DNA from: Pseudooceanicola endophyticus
Lineage (GTDB): Bacteria; Pseudomonadota; Alphaproteobacteria; Rhodobacterales; Rhodobacteraceae
Direction of reading: 5' to 3'
Assembly (NCBI RefSeq): GCF_018760365.1
Contig: NZ_JAHIAB010000001.1
Span: 513,813 to 577,812, forward strand
Length of the DNA: 64,000 nt
Shown: positions 45,873 through 56,631 of the stretch, piece after piece
Position numbering within the stretch: position 1 is the stretch's first letter
Layout: the number at the start of each line of letters is the position of its first letter
Notes under the pieces: generated by a model
Seen by the model: only the letters and a program-made list of their open reading frames with translations
Told to the model about the DNA's origin: nothing
Databases searched by the model: none
Position numbers and translations under genes: made by a program

Positions 45873-46241
45873 TTACTTCTTCTTGCCGGCGATCGGCTTC
45901 GCCGGGCCCTTGCGGGTACGGGCGTTGGTATGGGTACGCTGACCGCGAACCGGCAGGTTCCGGCGGTGGCGCAGGCCGCGGTAGCAGCCGAGGTCCATCA
46001 GGCGCTTGATGTTCATCTGCGTCTCGCGACGCAGGTCGCCTTCAACGGTGTAGTTGGCGTCGATGTGCTCGCGGATGGCGAGGACTTCGGCGTCCGACAG
46101 TTCGTTGACGCGACGGGTGGCGTCGATGCTCACGGCTTCGCAAATTGCCTTTGCGGAGGCCGGGCCGATGCCGGTGATGTAGGTGAGGGCGATGGGAACC
46201 CGTTTTGCGGTCGGGATGTTAACGCCGGCGATACGTGCCAA
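45873..46241 (-). CDS. rpsM: Ribosomal protein S13
   Basis: Head protein of the small subunit, 122 residues. The opening [20 protein letters not shown] and the block [20 protein letters not shown] with a basic tail are typical. First gene of its block; in most bacteria rpmJ or map would precede it, but here adk does, with a terminator between. Confidence 0.98.
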   Translation of the reverse strand: MARIAGVNIPTAKRVPIALTYITGIGPASAKAICEAVSIDATRRVNELSDAEVLAIREHIDANYTVEGDLRRETQMNIKRLMDLGCYRGLRHRRNLPVRGQRTHTNARTRKGPAKPIAGKKK

Positions 46242-46381
46242 TGGTCACTTCCTTGAGTTGCGGATCCGTAGCACCAGATCCTTTTTTCACAACATCTGAC
46301 CCGAAGCACTCATTGCGACGGGCCAAAAGTTACGGTGGGCACGGCCGGGGCGAAGGAATCACCTCGCGACCGAGATAGGGA

Positions 46382-46410
46382 TGGGTATTGGGCTTTTCAC
46401 GAAGCGTCAA
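46382..46410 (-). promoter_or_regulatory. Possible promoter of the rpsM block
   Basis: Minus-strand TTGACG, 17 bases, TACCCA. The -10 box is poor, but the position, just after the adk terminator, is right for a promoter of rpsM-rpsK-rpoA. Confidence 0.35.
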
Positions 46411-46451
46411 GCCCTGCCCGGCACAAATCGACCGGGCCGGTTCCGAAACGG

Positions 46452-46485
46452 AAAAGGGGCGCCCCCGTTCGCCGGGCGCGCCCCT
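46452..46485 (-). terminator. Terminator after adk
   Basis: AGGGGCGC (46455-46462) and GCGCCCCT (46478-46485) form the outer stem, with further GC pairs inside; minus-strand TTTTCCG follows. Confidence 0.85.
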
Positions 46486-46510
46486 TCCATCCGGATCTAC
46501 CGCGTCTGGA

Positions 46511-47151
46511 TCACTTGTCCAGGATGGCGGCGATGGAAGCCTTGACGACCTTCATTTCGGCCAGGCCGTCCACGCGCTTCAGGTTGCCCTTCACGTGGTA
46601 GTAGCCCAGCAGCGGCGAGGTCTTCTTGTAGTATTCCATCAGGCGGTTCTTGAGGCTGTCCTCGTTGTCGTCCGCCCGGCGCTTGAACTCGGTCCCGCCG
46701 CAGACGGTGCAGTGACCGTCCGCCGGGATCGGCTTCGTCGTGTCGTGGTAGACTTCGCCGCAGCTGCCGCAGGTCGAACGGCCGACGATGCGGTCCACCA
46801 GGACCTCGTCCCGCACACGCAGTTCGATCACCGCATCCAGCTTCTCGCCTTCCTCGGCCAGCAGGGCCTCCAGCGCGTCAGCCTGGGCCAGGGTGCGGGG
46901 GAAGCCGTCAAAGATGAAGCCCCCCTTCTTGTCACCTTCCAGCTTCTCGCGGATCAGGCCGATGACGATCTCGTCGGTGACGAGGTCGCCGCGGTCCATG
47001 ACGTCCGCCACGATCTTGCCCATCTCGGTGCCGGAGCTGCGCGCCTCGCGCAGCATGTCCCCGGTGGAGAGCTGGATCATGTCGCGCTCTTCAACGAGCG
47101 CACGAGCCTGGGTGCCCTTACCGGCGCCCGGCGGGCCAAGCAGAATAATAT

Positions 47152-47155
<4 letters not shown>
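46511..47155 (-). CDS. adk: Adenylate kinase
   Basis: Interconverts ATP + AMP and two ADP. The 214 residues have the P-loop [11 protein letters not shown] at the N-terminus, the AMP site STGDMLREA, and [14 protein letters not shown]. The lid carries two CxxC pairs (CGSCGEVYH and CTVCGG), so it is the long, zinc-binding form. It overlaps secY by four bases. Confidence 0.97.
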
Positions 47156-48516
<1,361 letters not shown>

Positions 48517-48536
48517 AGGCTCTCTCTTATGCGAAA

Positions 48537-48571
48537 ACGCCGCCGGGGCCGTGTCCCGGCTTCGGCGGCGT
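48537..48571 (-). other. Hairpin between rplO and secY
   Basis: ACGCCGCCG and CGGCGGCGT form a 9-base perfect outer stem with GGG/CCC inside the loop. No T-run follows, so it may stabilise the mRNA or act as a partial terminator, not a full stop. Confidence 0.6.
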
Positions 48572-48620
48572 CAGGTAAACTCTGGGAAGGGTGTAAGCGG
48601 CTTAGGCGCCGCTCACAACC

Positions 48621-49091
48621 TTATTCCGCGGCAGCAGCAGCCACCTTGAGCGAGCCGCCGGCTTTCTCGACAGCTTCGACAGCCGCCTTGGAAGCACCGG
48701 TGACTTCGAGGTTCAGCGCGATCGAGATCTCGCCCTTGGCCAGGACGCGGATGCCGTCCAGCTTGCGACGGATCAGGCCGGATGCGACCAGCACGTCCTC
48801 GGTGACGACGGCGGAGGCGTCGATCTTGCCGGCTTCAACGAACTTGGCGATCAGGCCAAGGTTGATGACAGCGTAGGACTTGCGGTTCGGCTTGTTGAAG
48901 CCGCGCTTCGGCAGACGCTGGTAGAGGGGCATCTGGCCGCCTTCGTAGCCCTTGATGGCCACGCCCGAGCGGGATTTCTGACCCTTGATACCACGGCCAC
49001 CGGTCTTACCCTTGCCCGAGCCCGGACCACGGCCGACGCGGGTGCGTTTCGGTGCTGCGCCAGGATTGTCGCGAAGTTCGTTCAGTTTCAT
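48621..49091 (-). CDS. rplO: Ribosomal protein L15
   Basis: Large-subunit protein of 156 residues. The basic glycine-rich opening [20 protein letters not shown] and the block [18 protein letters not shown]-like [17 protein letters not shown] are standard. ATG 49091 is the family start; the upstream open frame is not coding. First gene of the rplO-secY-adk block, after a break with two non-ribosomal genes. Confidence 0.97.
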   Translation of the reverse strand: MKLNELRDNPGAAPKRTRVGRGPGSGKGKTGGRGIKGQKSRSGVAIKGYEGGQMPLYQRLPKRGFNKPNRKSYAVINLGLIAKFVEAGKIDASAVVTEDVLVASGLIRRKLDGIRVLAKGEISIALNLEVTGASKAAVEAVEKAGGSLKVAAAAAE

Positions 49092-49185
49092 GTCGCTTCT
49101 CCATCGCCGGAACCGTCCCCGAAGCGGGTTGAGACGGACTCGGCATTTCTTGGTTGTGATTCCGTGGCCCAAGGCCACCGGGGGC

Positions 49186-49214
49186 GTATAGGACAAACGC
49201 CCCCCGCGATGCAA
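49186..49214 (-). promoter_or_regulatory. Candidate promoter of rplO-secY-adk
   Basis: Minus-strand TTGCAT, 17 bases, then CTATAC followed by GCCCCC, a GC-rich discriminator. The same 12 bases of -10 plus discriminator (CTATACGCCCCC) occur at 60336-60325 before rplB. Confidence 0.65.
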
Positions 49215-49258
49215 GGCTTGCCTTCGGCCCCCTGCCCCGCCCGGACCGGCGGAACCGC

Positions 49259-49537
49259 TCAGCAGGACGGGTCGTCGCGCCGCCCGTAGCCGGACGACAG
49301 GCTGAGCCCCAGGCTGACCGAGCCGCTGCGCGTGCAGACCGAGGTGCCGGCCAGCGGTCGGGTGCCCCCCGGGCCCGAGGCCACGCCCATGGTCACGGAG
49401 CCATGCACGGCACGCCCAGAAGCGTCCGAAGCCGCCGGCGACGGCACGTCGGAAGAAGGTGCGGCGGGCGGCGGCGCGCAGCCGGCCAGCCACAGGCAGG
49501 CGCCCATCGGCAGCAGGAAAAGCGGGGAACGGATCAT
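49259..49537 (-). CDS. Small predicted lipoprotein
   Basis: A 92-residue protein with a lipoprotein signal ([20 protein letters not shown]; lipobox LAGC), so anchored in a membrane after lipidation. The mature part is proline/serine/alanine-rich, then a short glycine-serine-rich segment with two more cysteines (TSVCTRSG and DDPSC) and repeats of short beta strands ([22 protein letters not shown]). Family not recognised. The start is ATG 49537 with GAGG upstream. It lies 46 bases after the ChaC gene. Confidence 0.68.
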   Translation of the reverse strand: MIRSPLFLLPMGACLWLAGCAPPPAAPSSDVPSPAASDASGRAVHGSVTMGVASGPGGTRPLAGTSVCTRSGSVSLGLSLSSGYGRRDDPSC

Positions 49538-49583
49538 CGGCACCTCGGGAACAGGGACCCGGCGCCAGCTGCGGCTGCGCCGG

Positions 49584-50336
49584 TCAAGTTTGCGTGGGGC
49601 AGTTTCCGGGCAGTGCCGGAAAGGCCGTGACATCATGCATCAGCTGTTCCAGCTCGGGATCCTCGATCTTCATGCAGCGGCAATGCGCGACCACGTTTTC
49701 AAGGTATTCGCGGCTGGTGCCCAGAAAGCCCCGCCCGGTGGCAATGTAGCGGACCTTGGTGGCATGATCGAGGGTCGGATCCATCATCTCGACGGCATGG
49801 TCGGCGCGGAAGGACAGCACCTCAACCGGGCCCTGCGCGGTCTCTGCCGGCACGAAGACCGGAATGTAGCCCGGCGCGATCATCTCGCGCTTCCAGACGT
49901 AGTCGGCCTCGCAGCGCACGTTGCAGGCCGGGATGCGGAAGGCCAGCCCCTCCACGCTGCCACCCAGATCCAGCGCCGCCATCAGCCCCGGCGCCGAGGC
50001 ATCACCCCGTGCGCCCATCCGGTCCACCAGGCAGAAGCTGCGGTGCAACCCCTCGACCCGCGCGCGGCGGACCTCGGAAAAGTAGAAGCCCGGGTTCCAC
50101 ATGAGAGAGCCGTAGCCGAAGACCCACAGATCGCGGTCACAGCGGCCCTTCAGCGTCTCGTCCAGCATCCGGTTGCGCGTCGCGTCGTCAAAGCGCCAGT
50201 CCTCGGCAAAGCCCAGCTCCCGCATCCGGGGATCATGGTCGGCAGGTTCCATGTGGCGGAAGACACAGTCCTCCGGATCACGGATCTGCGCGGCAAGGCC
50301 CGGGTGGTGGCGGAAGACTTCGGGATCGAGGGGCAT
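49584..50336 (-). CDS. ChaC-type gamma-glutamylcyclotransferase with N-terminal extension
   Basis: Enzyme of the ChaC family, which cleaves glutathione to 5-oxoproline and Cys-Gly. The family hallmark WVFGYGSLMWNPG is near residue 71, followed by RRARVEGLHRSFC. A catalytic glutamate of the ChaC fold should be within EYLENVVAHC or similar, but I cannot place it confidently. About 65 residues precede the core, which is longer than usual. ATG 50336 follows AGGAG; a GTG three codons upstream was rejected. It interrupts the ribosomal cluster. Confidence 0.8.
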   Translation of the reverse strand: MPLDPEVFRHHPGLAAQIRDPEDCVFRHMEPADHDPRMRELGFAEDWRFDDATRNRMLDETLKGRCDRDLWVFGYGSLMWNPGFYFSEVRRARVEGLHRSFCLVDRMGARGDASAPGLMAALDLGGSVEGLAFRIPACNVRCEADYVWKREMIAPGYIPVFVPAETAQGPVEVLSFRADHAVEMMDPTLDHATKVRYIATGRGFLGTSREYLENVVAHCRCMKIEDPELEQLMHDVTAFPALPGNCPTQT

Positions 50337-50459
50337 GGGAGGCACTCCTGGTCTGGACCTGCGAAATTTACGCCCCTGCGCTCAGTAACGAAAGTGGCCT
50401 GATGGCGCAGGAAGCGTGCCTCAGCGCACACCACGCCACGACGGCAGGTCCAAAAGAAA

Positions 50460-50486
50460 AACCCCCGGTCGAAGACCGGGGGTTTT
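50460..50486 (-). terminator. Strong terminator after rpmD
   Basis: AACCCCCGGTC and GACCGGGGGTT form an 11-base perfect stem with a GAA loop; minus-strand TTTTTCTTTT follows. It ends the long rpmC-rpmD ribosomal block. Confidence 0.9.
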
Positions 50487-50515
50487 GCCGTAACCCGAAG
50501 ATCGGAAAGAGCGGC

Positions 50516-50701
50516 TTACGCCTTCTCTTCGATGATCTTGACCAGGTGCGGGATCGAGTTGACCATGCCGCGGACGGACGGGGTATCCTCGAGCTCGCGC
50601 TCACGGTGCATCTTGTTCAGGCCGAGGCCGATCAGCGTTTCACGCTGCTTGGCGGGGCGGCGGATCGGCGAGCCGATCTGTTTCACGACGATGGTTGCCA
50701 T
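50516..50701 (-). CDS. rpmD: Ribosomal protein L30
   Basis: Short 61-residue L30 ([40 protein letters not shown]). Last gene of the block before the terminator at 50460-50486, and 12 bases after rpsE. Confidence 0.97.
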   Translation of the reverse strand: MATIVVKQIGSPIRRPAKQRETLIGLGLNKMHRERELEDTPSVRGMVNSIPHLVKIIEEKA

Positions 50702-50713
50702 GTTTAAGCCTCC

Positions 50714-51289
50714 TTACGCCTCTTCTGCCACTTGGCTCGACTCGGCCGGAGCCTCGTCACGCTTGGGCAGAATGTCAGCCACTTTCTTGCCGCGGCGCTG
50801 AGCCACCTGACGCGGGGAAGATTCCTTGGTCAGACCGTCCAGCGTGGCGCGGATCATGTTGTAGGGGTTCTGCGAACCGATCGACTTGGCGACCACGTCC
50901 TGAACGCCCAGCATCTCGAAGACGGCACGCATCGGGCCACCTGCGATGATCCCGGTACCGGTCGGGGCGGTGCGCATGACCACCTTGCCGGCGCCGTGAC
51001 GGCCCTCGACATCGTGGTGCAGCGTGCGGCCTTCGCGCAGCGGAACGCGGATCATCTGACGCTTGGCTTGCTCGGTTGCCTTACGGATGGCCTCGGGGAC
51101 CTCCTTGGCTTTACCTTTGCCGAAGCCGACGCGGCCCTTTTGGTCGCCAACGACCACGAGGGCTGCGAAGCCGAAGCGCTTACCACCCTTGACGGTCTTG
51201 GAAACGCGGTTGATCGCGACCAGGCGATCTGCGAATTCCGGTGCTTCGTCGCGCTCGCGACGGCCGCCCCGGTTGTCATCTCTTGCCAT
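50714..51289 (-). CDS. rpsE: Ribosomal protein S5
   Basis: Small-subunit protein of 191 residues. The S5 double-stranded RNA-binding block ([28 protein letters not shown]-like [17 protein letters not shown]) and the C-terminal [20 protein letters not shown] are present. A 175-base spacer, unusually long for this operon, separates it from rplR. Confidence 0.97.
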   Translation of the reverse strand: MARDDNRGGRRERDEAPEFADRLVAINRVSKTVKGGKRFGFAALVVVGDQKGRVGFGKGKAKEVPEAIRKATEQAKRQMIRVPLREGRTLHHDVEGRHGAGKVVMRTAPTGTGIIAGGPMRAVFEMLGVQDVVAKSIGSQNPYNMIRATLDGLTKESSPRQVAQRRGKKVADILPKRDEAPAESSQVAEEA

Positions 51290-51464
51290 ACTGGCTTCCT
51301 TTTCTCATGGGCGCGAACGCCCTTTCATCCAATCCAGGTGAGGCCCAGTCGAGCATTGCTCTGGCGGGACGCTCCCGGATCATCGGGGCTCTTGCGGGCC
51401 CACAAGCTCCGCGCCGGGCGCGGAGACGAGGGAGGGCGGGAACCAAAGGCCCCCGCCCCGATCC

Positions 51465-51824
51465 TCAGATCTTCAGACCGCCTTCGCGGGCTGCGTCTGC
51501 CAGGGCCTTGATCGAGCCGTGGAACAGGAAGCCGCCACGGTCGAAGTAGGCTGCTTCCACACCGGCCTTCTTGGCGCGTTCGGCAATCGCCGCACCGACC
51601 TTGGTGGCCGCGTCGACGTTGTTCTTGCCGACAAAGCCCAGATCCTTCTCGAGCGAGGAGGCAGAAGCCACGGTCACGCCGTTGACGTCGTCGATCAGCT
51701 GGACGCTGATGTTCTTGTTCGAACGGTGAACCGAGAGGCGCATACGACCGGCGTTGACCGACCGCAGCTTGTTCCGAACGCGCATGCGGCGCTTCAGAAA
51801 CAGGGTACGTTTGCTGGTAGCCAT
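51465..51824 (-). CDS. rplR: Ribosomal protein L18
   Basis: 5S rRNA-binding protein of 119 residues: [20 protein letters not shown] and the ending [20 protein letters not shown] are L18 hallmarks. Lies 11 bases after rplF. Confidence 0.97.
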   Translation of the reverse strand: MATSKRTLFLKRRMRVRNKLRSVNAGRMRLSVHRSNKNISVQLIDDVNGVTVASASSLEKDLGFVGKNNVDAATKVGAAIAERAKKAGVEAAYFDRGGFLFHGSIKALADAAREGGLKI

Positions 51825-51835
51825 TTTTGCGTTCC

Positions 51836-52369
51836 TTACTTCTTCTTACCTTCCTTGCGGAAGATGAACTCGCCTTTGTACTTGATCCCTTTGCCCTTGT
51901 AGGGCTCGGGACGGCGCCATTCGCGGATGTTGGCCGCGACCTGACCGACGAGTTGCGGATCGATGCCCTCGATGATGACTTCGGTCGGTTTCGGCGTGGT
52001 CACGGTGATGCCAGCCGGAATCGGGAAGTCGACATCGTGGGAGTAACCGAGGTTCAGCTTCAGGGACTGGCCCTGAGCCGCAGCACGGTAACCCACACCG
52101 GTGATCTCCAGCTCTTTCTTGAAGCCGGTGGACACACCCTGGACGATGTTCGCGACCATCGAGCGGGACATGCCCCACTGCTGACGAGCGCGCTTGGACG
52201 AGCCGCGCGGCGTGACCGAAACCGACGACTCGCCGATTTCGATGGTCACGTCATCCGTCGCGGTGAAAGTCAGGGTGCCTTTCGGACCCTTCATTTCGAT
52301 GGTCTGGCCGGACAGCGTCGCGGTGACGCCGGCGGGCAGCTCGACCGGTTTCTTACCAATACGAGACAT
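51836..52369 (-). CDS. rplF: Ribosomal protein L6
   Basis: Large-subunit protein of 177 residues, with two similar domains. [20 protein letters not shown] starts it and the [21 protein letters not shown] and [20 protein letters not shown] ends are typical. It is 11 bases after rpsH. Confidence 0.97.
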   Translation of the reverse strand: MSRIGKKPVELPAGVTATLSGQTIEMKGPKGTLTFTATDDVTIEIGESSVSVTPRGSSKRARQQWGMSRSMVANIVQGVSTGFKKELEITGVGYRAAAQGQSLKLNLGYSHDVDFPIPAGITVTTPKPTEVIIEGIDPQLVGQVAANIREWRRPEPYKGKGIKYKGEFIFRKEGKKK

Positions 52370-52380
52370 TCCAGACCTCC

Positions 52381-52773
52381 TTAGAAGACGGTGCAGAGAA
52401 CTTCGCCGCCAACATTCTGGCTACGAGCTGCTGCATCCGACATCACGCCTTTCGACGTGGAGACAATCGACACACCCAGGCCCTGACGGACTTGCGGGAT
52501 GTCATCGCGGCCCATGTACACACGACGGCCGGGCGTGGAAACACGCTTCAGCTCGCGAATGACGGGGGCGCCTTCGTAGTATTTCAGGCCGATTTCCAGG
52601 GTCGGGTGACCGTTGGCATCGGTGCCTTTTTCGTAGCCGCGGATGTAGCCTTCGTCAGCCAGAACATCCAGGACCCATGCGCGCAGCTTCGAAGCGGGGG
52701 TCGACACGGTCGACTTGCCACGCAGGGAGGCGTTGCGGATACGGGTGAGCATATCGCCGATGGGATCGTTCAT
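52381..52773 (-). CDS. rpsH: Ribosomal protein S8
   Basis: Small-subunit assembly protein of 130 residues that in E. coli also represses the spc operon. [20 protein letters not shown] and the end [22 protein letters not shown] are hallmarks. 12 bases after rpsN. Confidence 0.98.
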   Translation of the reverse strand: MNDPIGDMLTRIRNASLRGKSTVSTPASKLRAWVLDVLADEGYIRGYEKGTDANGHPTLEIGLKYYEGAPVIRELKRVSTPGRRVYMGRDDIPQVRQGLGVSIVSTSKGVMSDAAARSQNVGGEVLCTVF

Positions 52774-52785
52774 ACTCGTATCTCC

Positions 52786-53091
52786 TTACCAGCTCGACTT
52801 GACCAGGCCAGGGATCTGACCATTGGAGCCGAGTTGACGCAGCATGATCCGCGAGACCTTCAGCTTACGGTAGTAAGCGTGGGGACGGCCGGTCAGCTGG
52901 CAACGGTTGTGCAGACGGGTCGCGGACGAGTTCCGCGGCAGTTCGGCAAGCTTCATGGACGCGCGGAAACGCTCTTCCATCGGCTTGTCCTGGTCGTAGA
53001 TGACCTCTTTCAGCGCAGCGCGTTTCGCGGCGTGCTGGGCAACCAGCTTCGCACGCTTCTTCTCGCGCTCGATCATGGATTTTTTAGCCAT
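52786..53091 (-). CDS. rpsN: Ribosomal protein S14 (zinc-free form)
   Basis: S14 of 101 residues, the long C-minus form lacking the CxxC zinc knuckles. [20 protein letters not shown] and [19 protein letters not shown] confirm the family. It lies 19 bases after rplE. Confidence 0.97.
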   Translation of the reverse strand: MAKKSMIEREKKRAKLVAQHAAKRAALKEVIYDQDKPMEERFRASMKLAELPRNSSATRLHNRCQLTGRPHAYYRKLKVSRIMLRQLGSNGQIPGLVKSSW

Positions 53092-53110
53092 AAGAATCTC
53101 CCTCGCGCGA

Positions 53111-53674
53111 TCAGCTGTTGAAGGGCATGTTGAAAGCTTTCAACAGCGCCTTGGCTTCTGCGTCGGTTTTCGCGGTGGTGGCGATGACGATATCGAGGCC
53201 CCAGACTTCATCGACCTTGTCGAAGTTGATCTCGGGGAAAACGATGTGTTCCTTGATGCCCATGGCGTAGTTGCCACGGCCGTCGAACGACTTGCCCGGG
53301 ACGCCGCGGAAGTCGCGGATACGGGGCATTGCGATCGTGATCAGACGATCAAGGAATTCGTACATGCGGTCGCCGCGAAGGGTGACCTTGGCGCCCAGCG
53401 GCATGTCTTCACGGACGCGGAAGCCAGCGATGGACTTCTTTGCCTTGGTGACGACAGCTTTCTGGCCGGCGATCGTGCTCAGGTCTTCCTGGGCCGACTT
53501 CGCCTTCTTGGAGTCGCGAACCGCTTCTGCACCGCAGCCGATGTTCAGGACGATCTTGTCCAGGCGCGGGATCTGCATGTCGTTCTTATACGCGAACTCT
53601 TCTTTCAGAGCGGCGCGGATCGTCTCGGCATACTGGGCCTTCAGACGCGGGGTGTAGTTCGTGGTATCAAGCAT
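53111..53674 (-). CDS. rplE: Ribosomal protein L5
   Basis: 5S rRNA-binding protein of 187 residues: [40 protein letters not shown] and [17 protein letters not shown] are typical L5 blocks. It overlaps rplX by eight bases. Confidence 0.98.
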   Translation of the reverse strand: MLDTTNYTPRLKAQYAETIRAALKEEFAYKNDMQIPRLDKIVLNIGCGAEAVRDSKKAKSAQEDLSTIAGQKAVVTKAKKSIAGFRVREDMPLGAKVTLRGDRMYEFLDRLITIAMPRIRDFRGVPGKSFDGRGNYAMGIKEHIVFPEINFDKVDEVWGLDIVIATTAKTDAEAKALLKAFNMPFNS

Positions 53675-53978
53675 CGATCACGTCCCCCGTGGTCTTGGCG
53701 AAGCGGACCTTCTTGCCGTCTTCGAACTTGAAGCCGACGCGGGTTGCCTTGCCGTTTGCATCGACGAACGCGAGGTTCGACAGAGCGATCGGCATTGCCT
53801 TGGCCAGGCGGCCACCCTGAGAGGTCTGGGTCTGGCGGGTGTGGCGCAGTGCCATGTTCAGGCCTTCGACGACGGCCTTGCCGGCTTTCGGGTCAACCAG
53901 GGTGATCTCACCCGTCTTGCCCTTGTCCTTGCCAGCGAGAACGATGACCTTGTCACCTTTTTTCAGTTTCGCAGCCAT
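53667..53978 (-). CDS. rplX: Ribosomal protein L24
   Basis: Early assembly protein of 103 residues, with the KOW motif [20 protein letters not shown] at the start. Overlaps rplE by eight bases and abuts rplN by one. Confidence 0.98.
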   Translation of the reverse strand: MAAKLKKGDKVIVLAGKDKGKTGEITLVDPKAGKAVVEGLNMALRHTRQTQTSQGGRLAKAMPIALSNLAFVDANGKATRVGFKFEDGKKVRFAKTTGDVIDA

Positions 53979-54346
53979 CAGAGCACCTCCGGCGCCAGCG
54001 AAATGATTTTCATGAAGTTCTTGGCACGCAGCTCGCGAACAACCGGGCCGAAGATACGCGTACCGACGGGCTCGTTGTTGTTGTTCAGGATGACGGCGGC
54101 GTTGCGATCGAAGCGGATCGCGGTGCCATCTTCACGACGGACTTCCTTGGCGGTGCGCACGACGACGGCCTTGCGGACGTCACCTTTCTTCACGCGACCG
54201 CGCGGGATGGCTTCCTTGACGGAGACGACAATGATGTCGCCAACCGAAGCGTATTTACGCTTGGAACCACCCAGGACCTTGATGCACTGAACTCGGCGAG
54301 CGCCGGAGTTGTCAGCAACATCCAGATTGGTCTGCATCTGGATCAT
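53978..54346 (-). CDS. rplN: Ribosomal protein L14
   Basis: Large-subunit protein of 122 residues. [20 protein letters not shown] and [20 protein letters not shown] are hallmarks. A 113-base gap with no obvious gene precedes it on the rpsQ side, longer than usual for this operon. Confidence 0.98.
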   Translation of the reverse strand: MIQMQTNLDVADNSGARRVQCIKVLGGSKRKYASVGDIIVVSVKEAIPRGRVKKGDVRKAVVVRTAKEVRREDGTAIRFDRNAAVILNNNNEPVGTRIFGPVVRELRAKNFMKIISLAPEVL

Positions 54347-54459
54347 GTGGTTTCTCCCGACCTATGGCCTCAGGATGATCAGCCTGAAGCCGCGGTTTCG
54401 ATTGAACCGAGACGTGTTGCCCGGCTGCTGAATGGAAGGGCGTTACCGCCCTGCCCCCA

Positions 54460-54690
54460 TCAGCTGGCGATCACTTCCCAGCGTTTGGTCTTCGACTTGG
54501 GTGCGCATTCCTGGATGCGAACCTCATCACCTTTCTTGAAGGTGTTGTTCTCATCGTGAGCCCGGTACTTCTTGGACTTACGGATGGTCTTCTTCAGAAC
54601 CGGGTGCGTGAAACGACGTTCCACGACGACGGTGACGGTCTGAGCGTTGGCGTCAGAGGAGACGACGCCTTGAAGGATACGTTTGGGCAT
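54460..54690 (-). CDS. rpsQ: Ribosomal protein S17
   Basis: Small-subunit protein of 76 residues. [20 protein letters not shown] and [20 protein letters not shown] match S17. It is 11 bases after rpmC. Confidence 0.98.
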   Translation of the reverse strand: MPKRILQGVVSSDANAQTVTVVVERRFTHPVLKKTIRKSKKYRAHDENNTFKKGDEVRIQECAPKSKTKRWEVIAS

Positions 54691-54701
54691 CGGAAAGCTC
54701 C

Positions 54702-54905
54702 TTATTCGGTAGCTGCGGCAGCAGCTTTTTCGTTCAGAACGGTGAGAACGCGGGCAGCCTGACGGCGGGCCTTGCGGATCTCAGCAGCGTTCTCGAGCTG
54801 GCCGGTGGCCTGCTGGAAACGAAGGTTGAATTGGGCTTTCTTCAGCTCGACCAGCTCATCGCGAAGCTGGTCCGGAGTCTTCTCGCGAAGCTCTTTGGCG
54901 CTCAT
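54702..54905 (-). CDS. rpmC: Ribosomal protein L29
   Basis: Helical large-subunit protein of 67 residues ([40 protein letters not shown]). ATG 54905 follows AGGAAGGAA; an upstream in-frame codon would add an unrelated octapeptide. First gene of its block; in most bacteria rplP lies directly upstream, but here three unrelated genes intervene. Confidence 0.98.
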   Translation of the reverse strand: MSAKELREKTPDQLRDELVELKKAQFNLRFQQATGQLENAAEIRKARRQAARVLTVLNEKAAAAATE

Positions 54906-54991
54906 AGCGCTTCCTTTCCTTCCTGGCACCGGGAGGCCCCGAGAGGGGTGACCTGCGAATCCGGTGGGTTATGTCAGAACAATGAGCGCTC

Positions 54992-55020
54992 CCAATACAC
55001 GGGGAATCCCCACCGGTCAA
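54992..55020 (-). promoter_or_regulatory. Candidate promoter of the rpmC block
   Basis: Minus-strand TTGACC, 17 bases, TATTGG, then GAGCGC. Ideal spacing, placed about 90 bases before the rpmC start and just upstream of a break in the ribosomal cluster. Confidence 0.6.
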
Positions 55021-55037
55021 CAGGGGAAAGGCGGGTT

Positions 55038-55820
55038 TCACCCCATATTTTCAAGGCCCGGCGCGGGCTCCCTCCGGGCGCCGGATTCCAGCCGCAGCGC
55101 GGCGATCAGCGCCTCGCTCAGCGGTGCGACATGGGCATTGCCCCGGGTGATCGCCGTGTAGACCTCGGGGGCATCGTCGGCCACCATGGCGAAGGCCTCC
55201 ATCATCAGCTCGTAGCTGCGGGTGCGGATCGCGGGCTGCGGCCCGAGCCGCGCCATGGCATGGGCCAGCAGATGGGTCAGACCCTGGCTGAGCGCCGCCT
55301 GGCGATCATGCTCCTCGGGGGTGGCGCGCAGCAGGCGCAGCCCGTGACGTGCCCGCAGGAAGGCCGCCACCCGTCGCCAGCGATTGCCCCGCAGCGGGCA
55401 CAGAACCATCTGGCAGCCCCTCAGCCCGCGTGCCGCACTGGCGGGGCCGAACATCGGATGGGTGGCCAGCGCCTCGACCCCCTCGGGCAGCAGCGTCTCC
55501 AGCAGACGCGCCGGCTCTTCTTTCACCGAGCAGGTCTCGATCACCAGCTGACCGGGGCGCAGATGCGGCGCCAGATCGCGCAGCACGCGCTCCAGCAGCG
55601 GCACCGGCACGGCCAGCACGACGATGCCGGCGCGCGCCGCCGCCTCGGGCGGCAGAACGGTGGCGCCCAGGGCGCGGGCGCGGGCCTGGGCGGCGGGATC
55701 GGGATCGCAGACCACCACGGGCATGTCGGGCAACAGCGTACGCGCCACCAGCTCGCCGAAGGCACCGAAGCCAAACAGCGCCACCGCGCGGGAAATTTCG
55801 GGGAAAGAGGTCACGGACAT
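55038..55820 (-). CDS. TyrA-like prephenate/arogenate dehydrogenase
   Basis: A 260-residue protein with an N-terminal Rossmann fold (VALFGFGAFGELVARTL; GxGxxG as GFGAFG near residue 17) and an NAD(P)-binding acidic end (VVCDPDPAAQ). The block EALATHPMFGPASAARGLRG near residue 117 is the conserved HPMFGP of TyrA enzymes, with the catalytic histidine. The C-terminal helical domain (LTHLLAHAMARLG, YELMMEAFAM) fits. Likely role: last steps of tyrosine synthesis, unproven. It lies between rpmC and a thioesterase gene, on the ribosomal strand. Confidence 0.82.
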   Translation of the reverse strand: MSVTSFPEISRAVALFGFGAFGELVARTLLPDMPVVVCDPDPAAQARARALGATVLPPEAAARAGIVVLAVPVPLLERVLRDLAPHLRPGQLVIETCSVKEEPARLLETLLPEGVEALATHPMFGPASAARGLRGCQMVLCPLRGNRWRRVAAFLRARHGLRLLRATPEEHDRQAALSQGLTHLLAHAMARLGPQPAIRTRSYELMMEAFAMVADDAPEVYTAITRGNAHVAPLSEALIAALRLESGARREPAPGLENMG

Positions 55821-56015
55821 GTCCAGATCCTTGAAGGAATTTGGCCAGGGTCCGAATGCGAGGGGGTTCGTTCGACCGCTGGCAAGGGGCAGCGGGAACG
55901 GGAAGACGCGACCGCTGATCAGCTCAGCGGATAATAGGCCTGTGCGAAAAGGGGGCGGCGGGTCTGCGTCATGGCCTGATGACTACGCCCGCCGCCCCCG
56001 CAGGTCAAGCCCGCA

Positions 56016-56489
56016 TCACCCCTCGGTGGCGCGCTGCATTTCCTCGGCGAATTCGCGGCGCAGCTTCTTGCGGATCTGGGCGGCGCGCAGGCGCTGCGCC
56101 TCTTCCTCGGTCAGCACCTGCAGCTCGGGCACATGCACCGGCTTGCCGCTCTCGTCCACGGCAACCATGGTGAAGTAGCAGGAGTTGGTGTGCCGCGACT
56201 TGCCCGAGCGGATCTCCTGCGCCTCGACGCGGATGCCGATCTCCATCGAGGTGCGGCCGGCATAGTTCACGCTGGCGCGGAAGGTCACCAGCTCACCGAC
56301 ATTGATCGGCTCCTTGAACATCACCTGGTCCACCGACAGGGTGACGGCATATTGCTGCGAATAGCGCGACGCGCAGGAGAAGGCGACGCGGTCGAGCAGG
56401 TTCAGCAGGGCACCACCATGCACCTTGCCGCTGAAATTCGCCATGTCCGGCGTCATCAGGACCGTCATTTCCAGCTTGCGGTGATCCAT
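56016..56489 (-). CDS. Hotdog-fold acyl-CoA thioesterase (YciA-like)
   Basis: A 157-residue single-hotdog protein that hydrolyses acyl-CoA. DMANFSGKVHGGALLNLLDR near residue 15 carries the usual catalytic-site sequence, followed by the AVTLSVDQVMFKEPINVGE strand, the YAGRTSMEIGIRVEAQ strand and a C-terminal basic coiled helix (AQRLRAAQIRKKLRREFAEE). Substrate range cannot be told. Between tyrA-like and oxygenase genes, on the same strand as both. Confidence 0.85.
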   Translation of the reverse strand: MDHRKLEMTVLMTPDMANFSGKVHGGALLNLLDRVAFSCASRYSQQYAVTLSVDQVMFKEPINVGELVTFRASVNYAGRTSMEIGIRVEAQEIRSGKSRHTNSCYFTMVAVDESGKPVHVPELQVLTEEEAQRLRAAQIRKKLRREFAEEMQRATEG

Positions 56490-56631
56490 CCTGGGTCTCT
56501 CCTTGGGGTCTTGCTTGGCCTTCCACTAAGACACGGGATCGCTCCCGCACACCAGTCCCGGAATGCCCCCGCCCCCCGCAACATGGCGGGGTTGCGCGAT
56601 CTGCAAGCTTTCGCCCGCGATCGCGCCTGCC

